Part shown: one piece after another, positions 29,406 through 38,579 of the stretch
Layout of the letters: each line of letters opens with the position of its first letter
Numbering within the stretch: position 1 is the stretch's first letter
From: Bryobacterales bacterium
GTDB lineage: Bacteria > Acidobacteriota > Terriglobia > Bryobacterales > UBA6623
Direction: 5' to 3'
NCBI GenBank assembly: GCA_022823865.1
Contig: JAJEHF010000002.1
Coordinates: forward strand, 98,731 to 162,730
Length of the DNA stretch: 64,000 nt
Notes under the pieces: model-generated
Told to the model about the DNA's origin: nothing
Seen by the model: the letters and a program-made list of their open reading frames with translations, nothing else
Database searches by the model: none
Position numbers and translations under genes: made by a program

Positions 29406-30428
29406 ATGACGCACACAATGAGAATGGTTGAGGCCAATAGACTGTCCATGATCGACCGAGTCCGAGTAGAGAAGGCTCTGTCTTCCTCCCTCGCTGCGAG
29501 GACTCGGAACGCCTACCTCAGCCACTGGAAGGCATTCGAGGACTGGGCCGTGCAGCAAGACTACGCTGCCCCACCTGCGACGCCTGAATTCGTAGCAGCG
29601 CATCTGGCGTATCTCGCCGAGACCGTGAGCGCTTCGACCCTGAGAGTCCGGCGTGCTGCCATCGGGGCAGCCCACCGCGCCGCAGGGCTTCCCGACCCCA
29701 CGGCGAGCGAACTCGTCAAGAGAGTCCTCGGTGGACTCGTTCGGCAGGTCGGGAACGCTCAGCGGCAGGCCTCCCCGCTCACCGCCAAGGTGCTCGACTC
29801 GGTCCGAGCGACCGCCTGCCTACGACGATCCGGCGGCGGCCCGGTGCGGCAGCGCCGCGAGAGCTCGGTGACCGCCCGTCGCCGAGGCTTAGTTGACATC
29901 GCCATCTGCAGCACTATGCGCGACGCTCTGCTACGACGCGAAGAGGCTGCTGCTTTGACTTGGGGCGACATCTCCGAGGAGACCGACGGATCGGGCCGCT
30001 TGGCGGTTCGCCGAGCCAAGACCGATCAAGAAGGGAACGGCGCGATTCTGTATCTGGGCCAGCAGGCCATGCGGGATCTTGCGGCTATCAAGTCGCACTC
30101 GGCGAAACCTTCCGACACGGTGTTCCAACTCTCCGGATCTCAGATCAGCCGGCGAATCGCCGCAGCAGCCCGGGCGGCTGGACTGACAGGGGAGTACAGC
30201 GGCCATAGTCCGAGGGTCGGCATGGCCCAAGATCTCGCAGCCCATGGCATCAGCCTGCCCGAGCTAATGCAGGTAGGCCGCTGGTCTTCGAGTTCCATGC
30301 CCGCGCGCTACATCAGAAGCCAGAGCGCAGCATACGGCGGCATTGCCAAGTACTACGCTGCACAAAGCAACACTAAATTGAAGAATCCAGAATTCGAGGC
30401 TGCGCCGCTTAGGGACACTGCCTCGTAA
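29406..30428 (+). CDS. Tyrosine recombinase / integrase
   Basis: 340-aa site-specific recombinase. The N-terminal SAM-like core-binding domain (about 20-110: SSLAARTRNAYLSHWKAFEDWA) is followed by the catalytic domain: Arg177 in LLRREEAAALTW, Lys205, H267-x-x-R270 in GHSPRVG, W293 in GRWSS and nucleophile Y302 in ARYIR. The set is complete apart from the common Trp-for-His change. It starts after a TTGACA-containing region, divergent from the ankyrin operon, which suggests it mobilised or shaped the island. No att repeats could be identified by eye. Confidence 0.9.
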   Translation: MTHTMRMVEANRLSMIDRVRVEKALSSSLAARTRNAYLSHWKAFEDWAVQQDYAAPPATPEFVAAHLAYLAETVSASTLRVRRAAIGAAHRAAGLPDPTASELVKRVLGGLVRQVGNAQRQASPLTAKVLDSVRATACLRRSGGGPVRQRRESSVTARRRGLVDIAICSTMRDALLRREEAAALTWGDISEETDGSGRLAVRRAKTDQEGNGAILYLGQQAMRDLAAIKSHSAKPSDTVFQLSGSQISRRIAAAARAAGLTGEYSGHSPRVGMAQDLAAHGISLPELMQVGRWSSSSMPARYIRSQSAAYGGIAKYYAAQSNTKLKNPEFEAAPLRDTAS

Positions 30429-30525
30429 TGAGCAAGCGACGCGACAGCTCCGACTAAAGTGCTACGCGCCCATCTCCCCCCGAAATACTAAATCTGTTGC
30501 TTGGCTGGCGGTTCTCGCCCACGCC

Positions 30526-33500
30526 CTAGAACTCGTACCGCACGAACAGCTCAATCCGCCTCGGTCCCACGATGGTCTGGGTGATTCGTCCGAACTGTGT
30601 CGAGCCGATCGAGTGTGACCCCGTGTAGAACGACGGGTGGTTCGGCAGGTTCTCCACTCGCGCACCGACCTTGACGAAGTGGTCCTCGGTGATTCTTGTC
30701 ATCTTGCTCACCGAAAAGTCGAACTTGAATGCGCTCGGGCCCGAAAACAGGCGTCGCTGGAGGTTTCCAACCTCGCCCGGTCCTGGATGGGAGAAGACCT
30801 GCCCGGTGAACCTTTCCGCGCCATCAATGGCCACGCCGCTGTTGTCGCGCGGATTAATTGCACCCTGCGAGATCATGAACGGCCCATCGTCGGTCATTCG
30901 GAACCGTACGATATGGTCGAGCTGGTCCTTGTTCAGAGATGTGGACGCCGTGTTCTCGCCAGACCGGCCCCGGCGATTCAACGTGCCTCGACCCGATGAA
31001 ATCGACAGCGGCGACCCGCTCTGCAGCGTCACGATGGATGCCACCGTCCAGCCCTGAAGCAAGCGATTGGTTGAAGTGAACGGGAGTCTCCAGATTACGT
31101 TCGCGTTCATCACATGGGTCAGGTCGAAGGTTGCGCGGGCGCGCTCCAAGTGCGGCTGCGCGAGATCGAGGAATGGCGCGAAGCGGTGGTAGCCAACCCC
31201 GCTGGAGTCAGTCAGCACCTTTGAGAACGTGTAGTTTGCTTGGAATTGCACGCCGCTCGCCGCTCGCCGCCGCACCTCGAGTTGCAAGCCGTGATAGCTC
31301 GAATTGGAATAGTTCGTGACCAAGTCGCTTACAAGCGCACTCCGGTTGCGCCGGAAGCTCACGTCGGTGCCCTCGGTCAGGCCGTTCACTATATACAGGG
31401 CGGCCAGGCCGCCCGGCTCGCCTTGGCGAATGAACTGCTGCACCACCGGGAAACTGATGTATCCTCCGCCAATGATCCTCGGAAATACGGTCAACTCCTG
31501 GCTGCCTTCTAGGCCCGGGTTGTAGGCGGGGTTGAACGATCCGGTCGCCTCTTGGGCCAAGAAGCCGTTGTTGCGAGCGCGAATCAGATCGTCGAGGAAC
31601 CCGTTCTCCTTGATGATGACCTGGTTGTAATCGAACGCCCGGACGAGCTTTGTGCCCTTGTTGCCGACATAGCGGGCTTCAACCACGGTCTTCCAACCGA
31701 TCTCGCGCTGGAGACCGAAGTTCCATTGCTGAACGTACGGCGAGCGGTAGTTCGGATCGATGGAAAACACAGCTGCGTACGGGTCGATCGCCTGATTCTG
31801 GCTGACGCGGCGGGGCACCGCGTATTCCGGCGGGTCTACGGTGACTGGTCCGTCCGCGAGGAAGGCATCAAGATTCTGCAACCGGTTGGAACCTTCTAGT
31901 CCGTCGTTGGCCGAAATGGCATTGTTAGCACTACCGATAGTCTCGTCGTTGACGTAGTTGATGCTGTAGCCTGCGCGCAGCGATGTCTTACCATCGCCGA
32001 AGACATCCCAGGCGATACCAATATTCGGCGCGAAATTGTTGCGATCCGGATTCCACAGCGGCCGCCCGACGCCACCTCCGGCAAAGTCGAGTTCGGCGTC
32101 AGAGAGCAATGTATCGATCAGGCTTCCCGGCCCGGGCACCGGCAGCAACATCAGACTGTCGCGCTCATCCAGTCTCCCGAAATACTCCCAGCGCATACCC
32201 AAGTTGACAGTGAAGCGTGGCCGGATCTTGATGCTGTCTTGGCCGTACAATGCGAACGAATCGTAGCTGTACCGCCTGCGGTTCTCCTGTCCTGGGACGA
32301 AACCGGAGGTTCTGTCCCTGATATTAAACGACTGCCTCGCGCTGGAGATGATTCCCGCCAGCGACGCCAGTAGGGATTGGGCCGTGCCCAGATCGCCAGA
32401 ATCGATCCCACCGGGAAATAGCGCTCCGGGGATTTGGTATTCGCTCTCCACGCCTAGGCCAAGCAGCATCTCGGGGACGACGCCACCGTAGTGAAAGCTC
32501 TCGACTCGGACTTGCTGGGCGTCGAATCCGAACTGCACCGAGTGCCGACCGATCAGCGCCATGGCGTTGTCACGGATATTGAAGGTGTCGGTGTAGCGCC
32601 CTTGTGGAGCAAAGTTCACGTTCGGATTCGTATACAGCATCCCCGAGACTTCGTAGTCGGTCGGAGCTGCACTATTGCGAAAATCACCCGGGGCGAGATT
32701 GAAGCCGAACCGCGCTTCGTTGGTCCAGCGCGGCCCGAACGTGCTGCGCCACGAGGCCGAGAGGAATTGCGATTTGACGAAATCCTGCACCGGCGGCACT
32801 TCGCGGTAGCCCACTCCTATGTCCGAATCCGGTCTGTCATTAGTCTCCTGACTCCGCTTGTACGTCACCGCAAGCGCTCCGCTCCCGCTCGCGTTCCAGT
32901 CGCCACGCGCAGTGACGGCATTTCTGTCAGCGTTGTCGCGCGTCAAGAAGCGATAGCCGGCCGTATTGAGCTGGCGCTCAGACGTGCTGTCGCCCCGGTC
33001 GAAGTTGTTGATTTCGCCGGGAGCCGGAATCTGGCTCAGGATCTGCTCTGCCGCCGCGTCCGCCCCCAGTCCTTGCAGCCTCAGTACGTTGACTTCGCGC
33101 AGCGTGTCGCTCAGGTCCAAATACCGAAATACCCCCTGGGCCGCCGTCGGAGTCAGGATCGTAGTGTTGACAAGACTCTCGCGTCGGTCTGTCATCACCT
33201 CATAGTTGGCGAAGAAGAAGACGCGATTCTTGATCGCAGGGCCGCCCAGCGAGCCGCCGTACTGGTTAAAGTTCAGTTCCGGTTTCTCTAAGCCCTGCCG
33301 GTTGGAAAACCAAGGCGAGGCCGCGAGCTTGTCGCTGCGGCTGTGCCAGTAGGCGTTGCCGTGAAACTCCGGCCCGCCAGATTGTGTCGTGAAGTTCACT
33401 TGGGACGACCCCATGCCGACCGCCGACGAGCCATTCTGCGTCGTAATGGCGAACTCGGCGACTTGATCGATCAGCGTCCGGCTCGACAAGAAGTCCAGCG

Positions 33501-34092
33501 CGTTGTTGCGGATGAAGTTGTCTTGGATGTTGATGCCGTCCAAAGTGACGTTAGAATATGACGTGCGCTGGCCGTTGATGACCGTGTTCGCCGCGCCGCC
33601 ATAGACGACTCCCGCCTGCAGGCTGACGAAGCTCAGGGGGTCCCTTCCGATCAAGGGGAGCTCTTGGATCTGGTCGGAGGTGACGATGGACGTGACTTCC
33701 GCGTTCGACGTCTGCACGCGCGTCACGTCCCCTTCCACCACCACGACTTCTGTGGATGGCCCCAACTCGAGAGTAATCGGTGGCAGAGAGGTAGCCAGGG
33801 CAACATCGACCTTCTGGCTAGTCACGGTGTACTTGCGAAAACCGTCCGCTCTGACCTCGATCGTGTACATTCCGGGCACCAAGGAACTCACACTAAAGGA
33901 GCCCACCACGCTCGTTTCTAGTTCGACCATTGCACCAGTCGATTCGCTTCGAACCGTCACCGACGCACCCGGAATGGACGCCCCGGTGGCATCCAGAACA
34001 ACACCTCCTAGCCTCCCCGTAGCTGTTTGGCCAAAGACACCAGTCGGGATAACCAAGACCACCAGAATGATCAGAATACGAGCTAAATTCAT
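30526..34092 (-). CDS. TonB-dependent receptor, Oar-like, with carboxypeptidase-regulatory domain (second)
   Basis: 1188-aa outer-membrane receptor. Signal peptide at about 1-22 (ends VFGQ), carboxypeptidase-regulatory domain at about 25-105 (LGGVVLDATGASIPGASVTV), plug region around 120-230 (TSDQIQELPLIGRDPLSF, VINGQRTSYSNVTLDGINIQ as adjoining parts), then the barrel, ending in ELFVRYEF. Compared with the receptor at 614, the plug has a stronger LPLIGRDPLSFVSLQAGV signature. Ligand unknown. A 14-bp perfect palindrome lies 70 bp upstream. It is transcribed away from the Gfo/Idh gene's 3' end. Confidence 0.93.
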   Translation of the reverse strand: MNLARILIILVVLVIPTGVFGQTATGRLGGVVLDATGASIPGASVTVRSESTGAMVELETSVVGSFSVSSLVPGMYTIEVRADGFRKYTVTSQKVDVALATSLPPITLELGPSTEVVVVEGDVTRVQTSNAEVTSIVTSDQIQELPLIGRDPLSFVSLQAGVVYGGAANTVINGQRTSYSNVTLDGINIQDNFIRNNALDFLSSRTLIDQVAEFAITTQNGSSAVGMGSSQVNFTTQSGGPEFHGNAYWHSRSDKLAASPWFSNRQGLEKPELNFNQYGGSLGGPAIKNRVFFFANYEVMTDRRESLVNTTILTPTAAQGVFRYLDLSDTLREVNVLRLQGLGADAAAEQILSQIPAPGEINNFDRGDSTSERQLNTAGYRFLTRDNADRNAVTARGDWNASGSGALAVTYKRSQETNDRPDSDIGVGYREVPPVQDFVKSQFLSASWRSTFGPRWTNEARFGFNLAPGDFRNSAAPTDYEVSGMLYTNPNVNFAPQGRYTDTFNIRDNAMALIGRHSVQFGFDAQQVRVESFHYGGVVPEMLLGLGVESEYQIPGALFPGGIDSGDLGTAQSLLASLAGIISSARQSFNIRDRTSGFVPGQENRRRYSYDSFALYGQDSIKIRPRFTVNLGMRWEYFGRLDERDSLMLLPVPGPGSLIDTLLSDAELDFAGGGVGRPLWNPDRNNFAPNIGIAWDVFGDGKTSLRAGYSINYVNDETIGSANNAISANDGLEGSNRLQNLDAFLADGPVTVDPPEYAVPRRVSQNQAIDPYAAVFSIDPNYRSPYVQQWNFGLQREIGWKTVVEARYVGNKGTKLVRAFDYNQVIIKENGFLDDLIRARNNGFLAQEATGSFNPAYNPGLEGSQELTVFPRIIGGGYISFPVVQQFIRQGEPGGLAALYIVNGLTEGTDVSFRRNRSALVSDLVTNYSNSSYHGLQLEVRRRAASGVQFQANYTFSKVLTDSSGVGYHRFAPFLDLAQPHLERARATFDLTHVMNANVIWRLPFTSTNRLLQGWTVASIVTLQSGSPLSISSGRGTLNRRGRSGENTASTSLNKDQLDHIVRFRMTDDGPFMISQGAINPRDNSGVAIDGAERFTGQVFSHPGPGEVGNLQRRLFSGPSAFKFDFSVSKMTRITEDHFVKVGARVENLPNHPSFYTGSHSIGSTQFGRITQTIVGPRRIELFVRYEF

Positions 34093-34406
34093 GAATTCAA
34101 TCTTAATCTACACCATGTCCACTAGACTGCCTCTGCCCCTCCAATTCACCGGAAGTTGACAACCGCAATTGCGGTGCCGGACGTATAGGCCGGATCTGCA
34201 CGCGACTAGGGCAGCACCAAGTCGCTGCAAGGAGCTGCCCGACACCAGCAGCCGCCTATTGGCGACAGCGATGCCACCCGGGACCGCATTGCCGGCGGTT
34301 CAGGTCGAGCCCAGACACCGACCGGACATGCAGCCCCGGCCCGATCCACACGCTGGCTCAGGTCACGATGTCACGGTCTTGGAGAAGCGCTTGCGTGACG
34401 CAAGTG
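34093..34406. other. Intergenic region upstream of second TonB receptor
   Basis: No gene seen. It holds the receptor promoter region and the palindrome at 34162-34175. Confidence 0.5.
34162..34175. promoter_or_regulatory. 14-bp perfect palindrome, candidate operator
   Basis: ACCGCAATTGCGGT reads the same on both strands and lies 70 bp upstream of the receptor start at 34092. It resembles generic LacI- or GntR-size operators, but the binding protein is unknown. Confidence 0.4.
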
Positions 34407-35702
34407 TCATACCTTTGGCAGAGCCCAGCGCTCGCGGTACTGTCGGGAAACCAGCGCGTTCGCGGCGGAATCCTCGCCAAAGCTCCCCGTGACCGCGTCG
34501 AAACGCAGTTTCCGGTCTGTCCGCCAAGCGATGTTCCCGAGGTGGATCAGTGCCGACGCGCAATGGCCGATCTCGATGTCGCACGCCGGGCGGCCTCCGG
34601 CGCGGATCGCATCGACCATGTCGCGCTTGTGGTTGACGTCGTCCTCCGCCTTCTCGCTCGCGCCGGATGTGACGATCTTGCCCGCTTCGTCGTATGCGCG
34701 CCAGCTCCCGTTGCCGATCACGACGTAGCCGTTCTCGCCGTAGACGGCAGCTCCCTCGGCCTCGCCATCCATCGTCGTGGGCTGCCAGTTGCGCATTTCG
34801 TACATCAGCGTCGCGCCGGGATAGTCCCATGTCACCACGAGCGTGTCAGGCCACTGCTGCGCGTCGTCGAAGAAGAACTTGCCTCCCGAAGCCGTCACAG
34901 CCGTCGGCCAGTCGGGCAGCTTCTTGCCCATCGCCTCGAATCCGGCCGCCAAGCCGCGGCGGGCATAGTCCACGCGGTGAACACCATCGTTGCCCAAGTC
35001 TCCAGTGCCGTAGTCGAAGAACCAGCGCCAACTGCCATGGAAGCGACTCCGGTTGAAGGGGCGCTTCGGGGCCGGGCCGAGCCACATGTCGTAGTCCACT
35101 CCAGCAGGCGCGGCCTCGTCCGGCGGGTAGCCGATTCCCTTCTGCCGGGCACTCTCCCAGCCCTTGGCAAAGGCAACCTTGCCCAGCGCGCCGGTGCGGA
35201 TGTATGCGCAAGCCTCCTCGTAGTTCCGGCCGCTGCGGGATTGGATCCCCACCTGTACGACACGATCGTACTTGCGGGCAGCATCCAACATGGCCCGCCC
35301 TTCGGCGATGTTGTGACCCGCAGGCTTCTCGACATAGACGTGCTTGCCCGCCTGGCAGGCCAAGATGGTCGGGATCGCGTGCCAGTGGGTGGGTGTCCCG
35401 ACCACGAGCACATCGATGTCGGGATCGTCCAGGAGCCGGCGAAAGTCGGTCTCGACCGCCGGCCGGCTGCCCTGCCGGTCACCGACGGCAGAAACGGCCT
35501 TGTCGAACAAGCGCCGATCCACGTCGCAGATGGTCTTGACGCGGACGTCCGGCATCTCGGCGAATCCGTAGAGCAACTGGCGCCCGCGTCCCCGAAAGCC
35601 CATCATTCCGACCGTGACGCGCTCGTTCACGCTGGCTCCGCTGAGGAGCGCGGGCGTGATCGCCCCTGCGGTGGCTTGAAGAAAGTCTCGTCTCGTGCGC
35701 AT
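34407..35702 (-). CDS. Tat-exported Gfo/Idh/MocA-family oxidoreductase
   Basis: 431-aa NAD(P)-dependent oxidoreductase with a twin-arginine signal (MRTRRDFLQATAGAITPALL). The Rossmann domain has VGMMGFRGRGRQ and ICDVD; the family motif EKP (HVYVEKPAGHNI) carries the catalytic Lys, and THWHA lies before it. The C-terminal alpha/beta domain continues to residue 431. Such exported Gfo/Idh proteins are abundant in Acidobacteria and Planctomycetes and act on sugars or sugar derivatives, but the substrate here is unknown. The ATG at 35702 begins the Tat signal; the frame opens five codons earlier. Confidence 0.9.
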   Translation of the reverse strand: MRTRRDFLQATAGAITPALLSGASVNERVTVGMMGFRGRGRQLLYGFAEMPDVRVKTICDVDRRLFDKAVSAVGDRQGSRPAVETDFRRLLDDPDIDVLVVGTPTHWHAIPTILACQAGKHVYVEKPAGHNIAEGRAMLDAARKYDRVVQVGIQSRSGRNYEEACAYIRTGALGKVAFAKGWESARQKGIGYPPDEAAPAGVDYDMWLGPAPKRPFNRSRFHGSWRWFFDYGTGDLGNDGVHRVDYARRGLAAGFEAMGKKLPDWPTAVTASGGKFFFDDAQQWPDTLVVTWDYPGATLMYEMRNWQPTTMDGEAEGAAVYGENGYVVIGNGSWRAYDEAGKIVTSGASEKAEDDVNHKRDMVDAIRAGGRPACDIEIGHCASALIHLGNIAWRTDRKLRFDAVTGSFGEDSAANALVSRQYRERWALPKV

Positions 35703-35810
35703 CGCGATGCCTCGCACGTAACAATAGCGCGAAATCGCCTTGAGCGTCGAACCCTTGCGAGGGAGCGACCGCCACGACCGATACCAAGCGCGGTCTGGCC
35801 CGGCGGACAG

Positions 35811-37337
35811 TCAGAAGCCGAAGACGCCGGAGCCCAGGGCGTACACCGCCATCGGCACGATCAGCAGGCCGATCAGATCGAGCAGGATCCCCGCCCGAAC
35901 CATTTGTGGAATCGTAATCCAGCCGCTCGAAAAGATGATCGCGTTCGGCGGGGTCGCGACCGGCAAGGTAAACGCAAACGAGGAGGTGACCGCCATCGGG
36001 ATCAGAAGCAGGTAGGGGTGCACGCCCACCTCGCCTGCCATGGCGGCTACCGCGGGCGACAACATAAGCACTGTGGCGACATTCGAAGTGGTCTCCGTCA
36101 TGGCCGTGGTCAGCACGCAGACGGCAACAACCAGCACCCAACTGGGCAACCCGCCCAGAGCGCCCAGCCACGCGCCGATCCAAGCGGCCAGCCCGCTGTC
36201 GGTGATCCCCGCAGCAAGCGCGAATCCGCCCCCCAGCAGGAACACAATGCCCCACGGCGTGCCACGCGCCGCATGTCGCCAGTCCAGCAGCCGGCTCGCC
36301 TCGCCGGGCTTACCGGACGGGAGCATGAAGAGCAAGATCGCCATCGCCATGGCGACAGTCGAATCATGCACCGCGCCAGGCACGGGGAACAGCTGCGACC
36401 AGCCCGGAAGGAAAAAGCCGCCCAGATCTATCGGCGCGCGCAGGATCCACAGCAATCCGGTCGAGGCCGCCACGATCGTGACGCGCTTCTCCGGCACTGA
36501 CATCGCTCCCAAGGAGGCACGTGCATCCCGGATCACGCTCTGGCTGCTCGAAAAGCGCACGGCAGACAACGGAATCTTCGAGCCGAACCGGCACAGGTAG
36601 AGCCACGTGAGCGGCACGAACACGACGATGATGGGCAGGCCGACCATGGACCATTGCGCAAAGCCAATCGGCGGCAGATCCGGGAACGCGTCCGTGGCGA
36701 ACCCTAGGAATGCAACCGTGGTTGGAGAGCCCACTACCGTGCCGAGCCCACCGATGCTGGCCGCGTAGGCGATCCCAAGCAGCAGCACCGGACCGAATGT
36801 GTCGCGTGCGAGCTGTTCGTGCTGGGTCCCTTCGGGGGCGCCTCTGACCTGGGCCGAGCCCACGAGCTGGTTGACAACGGCTATCGCCATCGGCAACAGC
36901 ATCATGGTGGTGGCGGTGTTGGAAATCCACATCGAGAGCAGCGCTGTGGCCACCATGAAGCCCAGCACGATTGGCCGGGGTCGCGAGCCGAAGCGGTCGA
37001 TGATCGCCAGCGCGATGCGGCGGTGCAGGTTCCAGCGCTCCATGCCCTGCGCGATGATGAAACCTCCGACGAATAGGAAGATCAGGTGGTTGCCGTAGTG
37101 CGACGAGACCGCGCTGCTCGTCGCAACGCCCAGCAGCGGAAACAGCGCGATGGGCACGAAGCCGGTCACGCCGATGTGGACGGCCTCGCTAATCCACCAA
37201 CAGATCATCAAGACGGCGACAGCGGCCGTCTTGTGGGCCTCCGGGCCCATGCCCGCCGGCGTCGGCAACAGCAGCACAGCCGCGAAACCGACGATTCCGG
37301 CAACCAAGCCCAGTGTCTGGCGCTGCAACCCAAGCAT
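35811..37337 (-). CDS. SLC13/DASS-family anion (dicarboxylate) symporter
   Basis: 508-aa inner-membrane carrier with about 11-12 hydrophobic helices. The two family signatures are present: MWISNTATTMMLLPMA in the first half and SFAFTLPVATPPNAI in the second; the SNT motifs bind sodium and substrate carboxylate. SISGLGTVVGSP-like sequence (ASIGGLGTVVGSPTT) precedes a middle hairpin. Likely imports C4-dicarboxylates or another anion with Na+. Lies 108 bp upstream of the Gfo/Idh gene on the same strand and could be cotranscribed. Confidence 0.92.
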   Translation of the reverse strand: MLGLQRQTLGLVAGIVGFAAVLLLPTPAGMGPEAHKTAAVAVLMICWWISEAVHIGVTGFVPIALFPLLGVATSSAVSSHYGNHLIFLFVGGFIIAQGMERWNLHRRIALAIIDRFGSRPRPIVLGFMVATALLSMWISNTATTMMLLPMAIAVVNQLVGSAQVRGAPEGTQHEQLARDTFGPVLLLGIAYAASIGGLGTVVGSPTTVAFLGFATDAFPDLPPIGFAQWSMVGLPIIVVFVPLTWLYLCRFGSKIPLSAVRFSSSQSVIRDARASLGAMSVPEKRVTIVAASTGLLWILRAPIDLGGFFLPGWSQLFPVPGAVHDSTVAMAMAILLFMLPSGKPGEASRLLDWRHAARGTPWGIVFLLGGGFALAAGITDSGLAAWIGAWLGALGGLPSWVLVVAVCVLTTAMTETTSNVATVLMLSPAVAAMAGEVGVHPYLLLIPMAVTSSFAFTLPVATPPNAIIFSSGWITIPQMVRAGILLDLIGLLIVPMAVYALGSGVFGF

Positions 37338-37417
37338 GCTGACTCGGCTAAGGTCCGGTCTCGATCCTCGGAAACCTTCGTCGAACCGACGGGGGCGGGC
37401 AGGAAGGCTTGGGGAAA

Positions 37418-37492
37418 TGGTAGCGCTACGGGGATTCGAACCCCGATTTGAGCCTTGAGAGGGCCCTGTCCTAACCCTTAGACGATAGCGCC
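37418..37492 (-). tRNA. tRNA-Glu (anticodon CTC)
   Basis: Read from 37492: acceptor GGCGCTA/TAGCGCT (first pair G-U); D-arm GTCT/GGAC; anticodon stem GGGCC/GGCTC with loop CTCTCAA giving CTC; T-arm CGGGG/CCCCG with TTCGAAT; discriminator A and encoded CCA. Confidence 0.96.
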
Positions 37493-37905
37493 GTGCTAGC
37501 GCTTAGCTTAGCAGAGCGCTTGCGAATTCATAGACGACGCAGCCGTTCCCCAGATTCCCGGTTCAGCTAGCCGTCGCTAGGAATCTCGATGACGTTGGCC
37601 ACTCGGCCGGGGTTGGCGGAACAAGATGGCTAGTCCGTTCGCTTGGGTGGGGGTGGATTCTATGTGGCAGGAGGCGGGTGCCCGTCATGGGAACAAGATG
37701 CCAGACACCAAGGCCTAGAAGAGAGCAATCCCTTCAACCGCAAGGGGTTATCGGCCAATCGGCCTGCGTGAAGTTTCGCTTAGACCCTCTCCGCACAAAA
37801 CCACAGTGCACCGGCTGTCGCGCCGACCCACTCGGAACGGGGGATAACGGCGGCAAATCGCCTCTTCGGCCCAAAGCGACCCAGCGGGAAGTCAAGGTGC
37901 CGAGC
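37493..37905. other. Gap between tRNA-Glu and small helical gene
   Basis: No supported gene. The region includes plus-strand frame that runs antisense to the next gene, judged spurious. No hairpin-T-run terminator was identified. Confidence 0.45.
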
Positions 37906-38334
37906 TTAGCGCTTGGGGAGAATGTCGTCGGCGAAGTCCGTTGTGTCCGCCATCGCCGCGACGCACCGCTCAAAGATAGCGGCCGCATCTTGGCAACTCT
38001 CAGAGCGTTTCATTGCCCGCCGCAGGATGGTCAAGGCACTGGTCAACCGTTCCATCGCATCCAAGACCTGCAAAGCGTGAATTCTCCTATTCTCAAGAGC
38101 CGTGTCGATCTTTGCCATCAGCGGGCTGTTGGGCGGGACAGGCCGATCCCATCCCATTGCGCGTTCCATTTCCTCATCCATATCCGCCTTCGCGACCCTA
38201 GCGGCCAAGTCCGCCGACTGCCGCGACGCAATGAACGCCCGCTCTGCTATCTCCACGCGCCGCATAGCAAGCTGCAATGCCTGATCGTCAGACAATAGTC
38301 CCTCAAGCCTTGCAATCGAATCGTGATCCGTCAC
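37906..38334 (-). CDS. Hypothetical helical protein
   Basis: 142-aa protein from a GTG at 38334 with AAGGCG about 7 bp upstream. Predicted almost wholly helical with heptad-like stretches (LEGLLSDDQALQLAMRRVEI, MDEEMERAMGW and VLDAMERLTSALTILRRAM). No signal peptide and no recognised domain. The minus-strand reading is chosen over a 206-aa plus-strand frame because its composition is protein-like (Met, Glu, Asp and Leu in amphipathic patterns), whereas the other is Arg/Pro/Cys-rich. Length and function remain uncertain. Confidence 0.5.
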   Translation of the reverse strand: MTDHDSIARLEGLLSDDQALQLAMRRVEIAERAFIASRQSADLAARVAKADMDEEMERAMGWDRPVPPNSPLMAKIDTALENRRIHALQVLDAMERLTSALTILRRAMKRSESCQDAAAIFERCVAAMADTTDFADDILPKR

Positions 38335-38579
38335 GCTGCGCCTTCTTGCCGTGGGCTGTCTACAAGGCAACACACTTCGTCGCGGTGCGCTGCATTCGCT
38401 GAAGTGATGCGGTAGCCCCTCGTATCCGACATCATAGTCAATGGCCGGGGTTCTCGCCGCCGGAGCGTCAACGTGGGCCGTCGGGCCGTGCGTTGCTCCA
38501 GAACCGTATGCGAGGGTTGCCTGAATGGGCGCACTGTAAGCCCCATAATGACTATTCGGCTCGACCGAGCCGTCACGGC

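Noticed and set aside
37678-38298. 206-aa plus-strand open frame
   Set aside because: Overlaps the helical minus-strand protein; its Arg/Pro/Cys-rich composition and lack of ribosome binding site make it the less likely reading.
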